DNA from: Lactobacillus sp. | GTDB lineage: Bacteria > Bacillota > Bacilli > Lactobacillales > Lactobacillaceae | DNA length: 64,000 nucleotides | NCBI RefSeq assembly: GCF_014803895.1 | Contig: NZ_JAAVAU010000005.1 | Coordinates: 86,170 to 150,169, forward strand | Direction of reading: 5' to 3' | In this document: positions 59,740 to 64,000 of the stretch, one piece after another | Position numbering within the stretch: position 1 is the stretch's first letter | Layout: each line of letters starts with the position of its first letter | Notes under the pieces: generated by a model | What the model saw: only the letters and a program-made list of their open reading frames with translations | Databases searched by the model: none | Told to the model about the DNA's origin: nothing | Program-made: the position numbers and the translations under genes

Positions 59740-61155
59740 CTATTTAAAGTTTTCGACTTTTACATAGCGTTTATTAGATGTGGTTGCGCCTTCCACTCTG
59801 TAGTACTTCTTACCATTTTTAAATGTATAAGAACTACCATAAGTTGTAATTTCAGTTCCCTTCTTTAACACAGTGAGAGTTGCTCTACGTGTACTTGTTA
59901 CGTAAATATATGCATTATGCTTTAAAGTATGTTTAGTACCAGTTACATTGGTAGCCTTGATAAAGTCAGATGCACCTGCAATTTTATAGTACTTTTGTCC
60001 GTTAATTGTCACCAAATTTTTTTGTAAAGTACGTTTTGAATATGCCGAAATTGTTCTAGCTTTACTACCACCATCTAAGTCATAGATAAGTGATTTATGC
60101 ATAATTGTTGCATTAAAGACTTCAACGTCTTTAGTCATCAAGTTAGTCGTTGCAATCCAGCTATTATTGGAACTTGAATTTGCTTCAGCTTGTGACTTAG
60201 TAGAGAAGCGAGTGTAAGTGATACCATTTAAAATTTTAGTATCTTTACCAACGTAAAAAGTTTCACCTTGATAGATGTTGAGTCTAGCAGCTTGTGTAAC
60301 GCTATCTCCAGTAATTTCATAGCCACTTACATATAAGCCACTAAATTGTTTGCGTTGTACACCTTTAGGTTGAACTAAAACTTTGTATGATACTGTCGTT
60401 TTTTGACCATTAGTATCAGTTGCGCTTAATTTAACAGTGCCATAACTACCAGCCTTAGTAGTATCAACAGTATTTTCCAAAACGGCTATCTTCACGGTTT
60501 TATTATTAGTATTAGATTCGGTCGCAGAGAATTGAACTTTGTTACCATTACTATCAGTAAAATCAGTTGGATTAAATTTAGAATCTTTAGCAATTTGAAA
60601 TACTTGATTTACCAAAGATGCAGTATTTTCTTTTCCGTCTTGTGTATAAGTAAACTTAATTACAGGAGCAGAAGACGAGGTAGATTGATTAGTTAGTGCT
60701 ACGTTAATATTAATGTAATCAGCAGAACCTGCATAGCCTTCTAATTCAAAGCTAGTATTAATTACTGTATCACTATCGAATGTAACTACAGCATTACCGC
60801 CATCTCCGTTAACAGTTACACCATCAATGTGTGATAGTAAATTTTTTAAACTGCTTAGATTACGTTCAGTAACATTAGTCTGACTTTGAGTAGAATGAAA
60901 TGGAACTGCAGTTTGAATTTCATTAAGGATTTCGCCAAGTGTTTGTCCACTTTTTACAACGATTCCATTACCTACTGGAGCAATTGCATTATTATCTAAT
61001 TTCGTTCCATTGTACGTAAAATAGCTATCACCAGTCACCGGAGTAGAGGCAGTCGATAAAGTATCGGCTGATACCGGAACAGTCGGAGCAATTACAGGCA
61101 TTAGGGTCATAAGCGCAGCGGCTGTTAATCCGATAACCTTTATTTTTTTATTCAT
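59740..61155 (-). CDS. SLAP-domain surface protein
   Basis: 471 residues. Signal peptide (about 1-31, cleavage after VSADT), a long Thr/Ser/Asn-rich beta region with an Ig-like module, then two C-terminal SLAP repeats (about 345-470) that attach the protein to the cell wall in this genus. It is likely wall-bound; adhesion is only a guess. It sits beside the Rgg3/SHP pair and is a possible target. Confidence 0.8.
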   Translation of the reverse strand: MNKKIKVIGLTAAALMTLMPVIAPTVPVSADTLSTASTPVTGDSYFTYNGTKLDNNAIAPVGNGIVVKSGQTLGEILNEIQTAVPFHSTQSQTNVTERNLSSLKNLLSHIDGVTVNGDGGNAVVTFDSDTVINTSFELEGYAGSADYININVALTNQSTSSSAPVIKFTYTQDGKENTASLVNQVFQIAKDSKFNPTDFTDSNGNKVQFSATESNTNNKTVKIAVLENTVDTTKAGSYGTVKLSATDTNGQKTTVSYKVLVQPKGVQRKQFSGLYVSGYEITGDSVTQAARLNIYQGETFYVGKDTKILNGITYTRFSTKSQAEANSSSNNSWIATTNLMTKDVEVFNATIMHKSLIYDLDGGSKARTISAYSKRTLQKNLVTINGQKYYKIAGASDFIKATNVTGTKHTLKHNAYIYVTSTRRATLTVLKKGTEITTYGSSYTFKNGKKYYRVEGATTSNKRYVKVENFK

Positions 61156-61208
61156 TGTATTTCCTTTCAGTGAAAATATGAATAGAGTAAATCAAATTAT
61201 AAATTATT

Positions 61209-61398
61209 TTACCAAGTAACTCTATAGATACGATTCATGACAGTTAAATTAGTAGTCCTGTTATAAGGATCGTGATAAGCAACAGTTAAGGATAAATCGT
61301 TATTACCAATTAACTGAATTTCTTCAAATTCTGTTAAATACAATGTAGTTATTTAAATTGTAAGCGAGACTTACGTTTGCATTTGTAATTTCTGTCAT
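61209..61398 (-). pseudogene. Frameshifted small gene of unknown function
   Basis: From ATG 61398 the minus strand reads MTEITNANVSLAYNLNNYI and stops soon after; one frame over it continues TTLYLTEFEEIQLIGNNDLS and ends NRIYRVTW at 61209. Joined it would be about 63 residues. Not recognised. Confidence 0.5.
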
Positions 61399-61528
61399 TA
61401 TTTCATCTCAGAAGTTTAACTTCTAAATTTTTCTGTATAACGGTCATTTAGTTAAATCTTGTGTAGATAGACTACCTTTTATCTACTTAATATTAATATA
61501 CTGTATTTATAGATTTATTTTTTATTAA

Positions 61529-61544
61529 TTCTCGCTAGCGAGAA
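61529..61544. repeat. Palindrome TTCTCGCTAGCGAGAA, right copy
   Basis: Identical to 58675-58690; here it is extended to AATTCTCGCTAGCGAGAATT and followed by T on the plus strand, like a terminator. Confidence 0.8.
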
Positions 61545-61610
61545 TTTTTTTATTTAAGATTTTATAAAGATGAAATAAAAGTACTATTTTGAAATTAGAT
61601 TTGTCAATAT

Positions 61611-61722
61611 CTTCTTAAAAAACATTGATATTGAACCGCTAGAAGAAAGAAGGTAAAAAACTAAGAAAATGAAAAAACAACTGAAATAAACAAAAAAAGT
61701 TTCCAATTTGGAAACTTTTTTT
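61611..61722 (+). pseudogene. Remnant of an AI-2E-type gene 3' end and terminator
   Basis: 61672-61722 repeats 58609-58657 nearly exactly (one inserted T): the last codons KKQLK, stop and terminator. Just upstream, FLKNIDIEPLEERR corresponds to FLLEIIGVDPRES of the intact gene but is followed by a stop. So a second, divergent copy of this gene's end is present. Confidence 0.65.
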
Positions 61723-61744
61723 AATTTGCAAAAGGTATCAAAGA

Positions 61745-61822
61745 TTAACTATCGGATAGATAGTCTTCTTTAGCTTTTGTGTTACAATATTGTGCAACGA
61801 AGAAGTAAATCACAAACCACAT
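61745..61822 (-). CDS. Candidate 25-residue toxin-like membrane peptide
   Basis: ATG at 61822, stop at 61745. Hydrophobic start MWFVIYFFVAQYC, then a charged tail with NTKAKEDYLSDS. It is flanked by a hairpin with T run upstream and by the hairpin at 61690-61722 downstream, so it forms a compact transcription unit. The layout recalls small type I toxins; no clear Shine-Dalgarno is present (TTGAG), which is also usual in those. Uncertain. Confidence 0.45.
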   Translation of the reverse strand: MWFVIYFFVAQYCNTKAKEDYLSDS

Positions 61823-61832
61823 AGACTCAAAA

Positions 61833-61866
61833 AGTCAAACCACTGCAATGGTCTGGCTTTATTTTT
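61833..61866. terminator. Hairpin upstream of the 25-codon ORF
   Basis: GTCAAACCACTGC / GCAATGGTCTGGC-type imperfect stem with T-rich sequence on both outer sides; it could end plus-strand RNA and shape the 5' end of the minus-strand one. Confidence 0.55.
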
Positions 61867-61916
61867 CACCTAGCGTAGCTTTTTATGTGTGAGGATTGAA
61901 AAATTGGTGCTAATTT

Positions 61917-61978
61917 TCTAGACTAAAAAATCAAGATTTGTATTTTTTGAAATCTTGATCTTTTTTCACTTTTTGTTA
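61917..61978. repeat. Insertion-sequence-end-like repeat, copy 1
   Basis: CTAGACTAAAAAATCAAGAT, a hairpin (ATCAAGATTT / AAATCTTGAT) and CTTTTTGTTA. The same order of elements recurs at 63912-63981, 2 kb away. Confidence 0.5.
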
Positions 61979-61982
61979 TTAA

Positions 61983-62429
61983 TTATGGAAAAGGTAAGTA
62001 CTTATAAATATTTGGAAATTTATTATTATAGTGTAGAGTATAAGAAATTTTATAAATATTTGGATTTATATAGGGAGTAAAAATATGAGGATATGCGCCT
62101 TCAGCAGAGAAATGTATAACATTATTATGAACGATATTGGAATTGCCATTTAAAAATGAAATCGAAGGAGATATGGGCAACGTTGCACATATCTGTTTTA
62201 TCAGATTAATATCATGGGAAGATGAACTACTAATATTATCTTTAATTTTTAATTCGATTAATTTATTTAAATTAGTTGATGTAATGTATTTCTTTTTTTG
62301 TAAGTTTGAAAGTAAATCTATTAAATCTAGATTATCAATAATATTGATACGTTCAGTTGTTTGTAAAACCCAAGACTCCTTATTGAGTGGATATATTGTA
62401 TAGGGGTGATTCTGTATGTAATTAGTTCA
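61983..62429 (-). pseudogene. Open frame of 148 codons without a start codon
   Basis: It follows the ATPase gene in the same frame directly after its tandem stops (TAA TGA) and stays open to 61983. It has no ATG, GTG or TTG until an internal TTG at 62180. The translation looks like real protein (e.g. WVLQTTERINIIDNLDLID, INLIKQICATLPISPSISFL) and ends YLPFP. It is probably the 3' part of a gene joined to the ABC genes by a deletion, or starts at a rare codon. I do not recognise the family. Confidence 0.5.
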
Positions 62430-62432
62430 TTA

Positions 62433-63143
62433 TTATGCATGATAGGTATTTCTCATTTTCTGACTTAAATTTAAAAAGGCTTGTTCTGTATTAGAGCCAT
62501 ATTCATTTATTAGTTGTTCATAGCTTCCTGAAAACATGAAGTTATTTTTAGATATATATTTTAATGTACTTTGGGTATTTTTAAACGGCTCTAATTCATG
62601 GGATGTAATGATTGTAGGTACGCTTTTTCCTAGTTCATTTAGCAAGATAACTATTTTCTTTTGATTTTCTATATCTACACCAGATAATGGCTCGTCGAAT
62701 AAATATAAAGATTTTAAAACCATTGCTGATGCATATGTAAAAATAAGTTTTGTTTCACCTCCAGAGAGATTACCTAAAAGAGTATCTTTTAACGGAAAAA
62801 TATTTTCTTGATATAATCGGGCTAGATTAGTTAAATTGTATTTTTCGAAGGTTGTAATTTTGCCAAATGATTTATACATATCTAAAAATTGATTTACAGT
62901 AATATTGGTGTTAAAAGGAGTGGATTGAAACATATACATAATTTCTTTAGGATTAGTTAATCCATAAATATTTCCAGAGTCTATTTTTTTAAGACCGCTT
63001 ATTATATCTAATAATGTACTTTTTCCAATACCATTTTTTCCGATTATAATATTTAATTGTTTTAAATTAAAAGTTCCAGTAAAGTTTTGAAGAATAATTT
63101 TGTCTGGATAACTAACAGTAATATTTTTTAATTTAATTTCCAT
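62433..63143 (-). CDS. ABC transporter ATP-binding protein
   Basis: 236 residues: Walker A GKNGIGKST, signature LSGGETK, Walker B LYLFDEPLSG and a switch His in ITSHE. Start overlaps the permease stop by one base (ATGA type). With that permease it makes a two-gene ABC-2 type exporter; substrate unknown. Confidence 0.85.
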   Translation of the reverse strand: MEIKLKNITVSYPDKIILQNFTGTFNLKQLNIIIGKNGIGKSTLLDIISGLKKIDSGNIYGLTNPKEIMYMFQSTPFNTNITVNQFLDMYKSFGKITTFEKYNLTNLARLYQENIFPLKDTLLGNLSGGETKLIFTYASAMVLKSLYLFDEPLSGVDIENQKKIVILLNELGKSVPTIITSHELEPFKNTQSTLKYISKNNFMFSGSYEQLINEYGSNTEQAFLNLSQKMRNTYHA

Positions 63144-63871
63144 TATTCTTTTCCTCTATCTTGTAAATCAAGAAAATTGTATCCAATAATTCCTATAAAC
63201 GTATATAGTATTGCCACTACAATAGATTGAGCCATAATGATCAAGTTTGGATTAATAATGTTGCTTAAAATTAATTCAATAAATGTATATGGATTAATAT
63301 CGGAAAATATTGTCGTAGAGTTTTTGGTAATATTAAATAGGATTAGAAAACCAAGTAGTAGTGAAGTGGAGAATACTGATAAGCTTGATTGCCTGATTCT
63401 AATTAAAAAAAGAATATTAAAGCCTAATGAAATAATAGGGAAAGATATGATGGTCATTAGTAATATTGAAATTAAAAGCCTAATGGATATATACTTGTAC
63501 AATATCATCAATGAAAGGGTAAAAATAAAATTTTCTAATATGACAATAACTAGCTGAACTAATAGATTAGCTACATATATTGCCCATTTGCTGCCACTAG
63601 CGTAAAAATATGCTTTAATAAAACCATTATTTCTAGTAGCTATTATTGACATAGTCACTCCATTTAATGCAGTGGCTACAATAATGTAGGCAATCATTGG
63701 TATGCTCTTTTGAATAAATTCTATATCTGTTAGTACATGAGTAATATTGGTACTGAATAATTGATATATTATTGGGAATAGCAAAGTAAAAATTAGATTG
63801 ATTTTATTATCTATAGCTAATTCAATATAAAATTTAAAAAAAGCTTTTGTTTTTAAGAAAAATGATGTCAT
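63143..63871 (-). CDS. ABC-2 type membrane protein
   Basis: 242 residues, six hydrophobic segments, N-terminus FFLKTKAFFKFYIELAIDNK typical of ABC-2 permeases. Weak ribosome site (GGTAAAG). AT-rich and bounded on both sides by similar repeats, so this pair may be imported. Confidence 0.78.
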   Translation of the reverse strand: MTSFFLKTKAFFKFYIELAIDNKINLIFTLLFPIIYQLFSTNITHVLTDIEFIQKSIPMIAYIIVATALNGVTMSIIATRNNGFIKAYFYASGSKWAIYVANLLVQLVIVILENFIFTLSLMILYKYISIRLLISILLMTIISFPIISLGFNILFLIRIRQSSLSVFSTSLLLGFLILFNITKNSTTIFSDINPYTFIELILSNIINPNLIIMAQSIVVAILYTFIGIIGYNFLDLQDRGKE

Positions 63872-63884
63872 AATCTTTACCGAA

Positions 63885-64000
63885 AGAGTCTGGGAAAAAA
63901 CTAGCTTCCTAGACTAAAAAATAAGAGCAAGAATTCTATTTTTAGAAATCTTGCTCTATTTTTGTGTCTTCTTTTTGTTAAAATAGTCCCTTTTAGGACT
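63885..64000. repeat. Insertion-sequence-end-like repeat, copy 2, running off the window
   Basis: GAGTCTGGGAAAAAACTAGC, CTAGACTAAAAAATAAGAGC, a hairpin (AGAGCAAGA / TCTTGCTCT), then CTTCTTTTTGTTAAAATAG. It looks like the edge of a lactobacillus insertion sequence whose transposase, if any, lies beyond the window. Confidence 0.45.

Larger units (their letters stand above)
61156..61982. other. 827-base region of remnants and small elements
   Basis: No intact normal-sized gene. It contains a frameshifted small gene (61209-61398), a palindrome (61529-61544), the degraded 3' end of an AI-2E gene with its terminator (61611-61722), a 25-codon ORF (61745-61822), a hairpin (61833-61866) and an insertion-sequence-like repeat (61917-61978). 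61399-61528 shows nothing I can name. Confidence 0.6.

Overview
The window is low-GC, tightly packed Firmicute DNA and most resembles Lactobacillus in the narrow sense (gasseri/johnsonii-like). The evidence is the origin order yidC-rnpA-rpmH-oriC-dnaA-dnaN-yaaA-recF-gyrB-gyrA-rpsF-ssb-rpsR, a malolactic enzyme, an inducible-type ornithine decarboxylase, SLAP-domain surface proteins and several Rgg-type regulators. The species is inferred, not proven.

Left arm (1-25 kb), accessory. It opens inside a copper operon (copY, two cupredoxin-like proteins, a copper P-type ATPase). Next is an AT-rich class III lanthipeptide locus: a 38-residue precursor gene on the minus strand, divergent from a LanKC synthetase and an ABC exporter, with a long palindrome between the divergent genes. 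Then come a secreted matrixin-like metalloprotease with an Rgg regulator, an ornithine decarboxylase/antiporter pair, a PLP lyase, a cysteine hydrolase, a malate cluster (mleS, frameshifted mleR, fumC, a malate permease), and an operon for a small secreted DUF2712-like protein with an ABC transporter and its own Rgg regulator.

Core (25-49 kb). clcA, gnd, mnmG, mnmE, yidC, rnpA and rpmH run leftward; dnaA through dnaB run rightward. oriC is bipartite, with DnaA boxes before and after dnaA. Two parS-like sites lie left (26.8 kb) and right (49.8 kb) of it, each beside a terminator.

Right arm (49-64 kb). It holds fructokinase, an alpha/beta hydrolase, two identical tRNA-Thr genes around one oxidoreductase gene, trxB, an amino acid permease, several single genes, then a patchwork: an Rgg regulator with a classical SHP pheromone gene, a SLAP surface protein, gene remnants, a toxin-like mini-gene, a two-gene ABC transporter followed by an ORF with no start codon, and repeats resembling insertion-sequence ends.

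The most interesting material is peptide-based. Three Rgg regulators each have a candidate peptide gene that is too short for ordinary gene calling. Two of these are leaderless 12- and 14-residue peptides sharing an ML(L)P(V/I)LL core, placed between an rgg gene and a secreted effector, much like RopB-SIP-SpeB of Streptococcus pyogenes. The third is a divergent SHP ending in IIIGGG. The unannotated lanthipeptide precursor adds a fourth small-peptide system.
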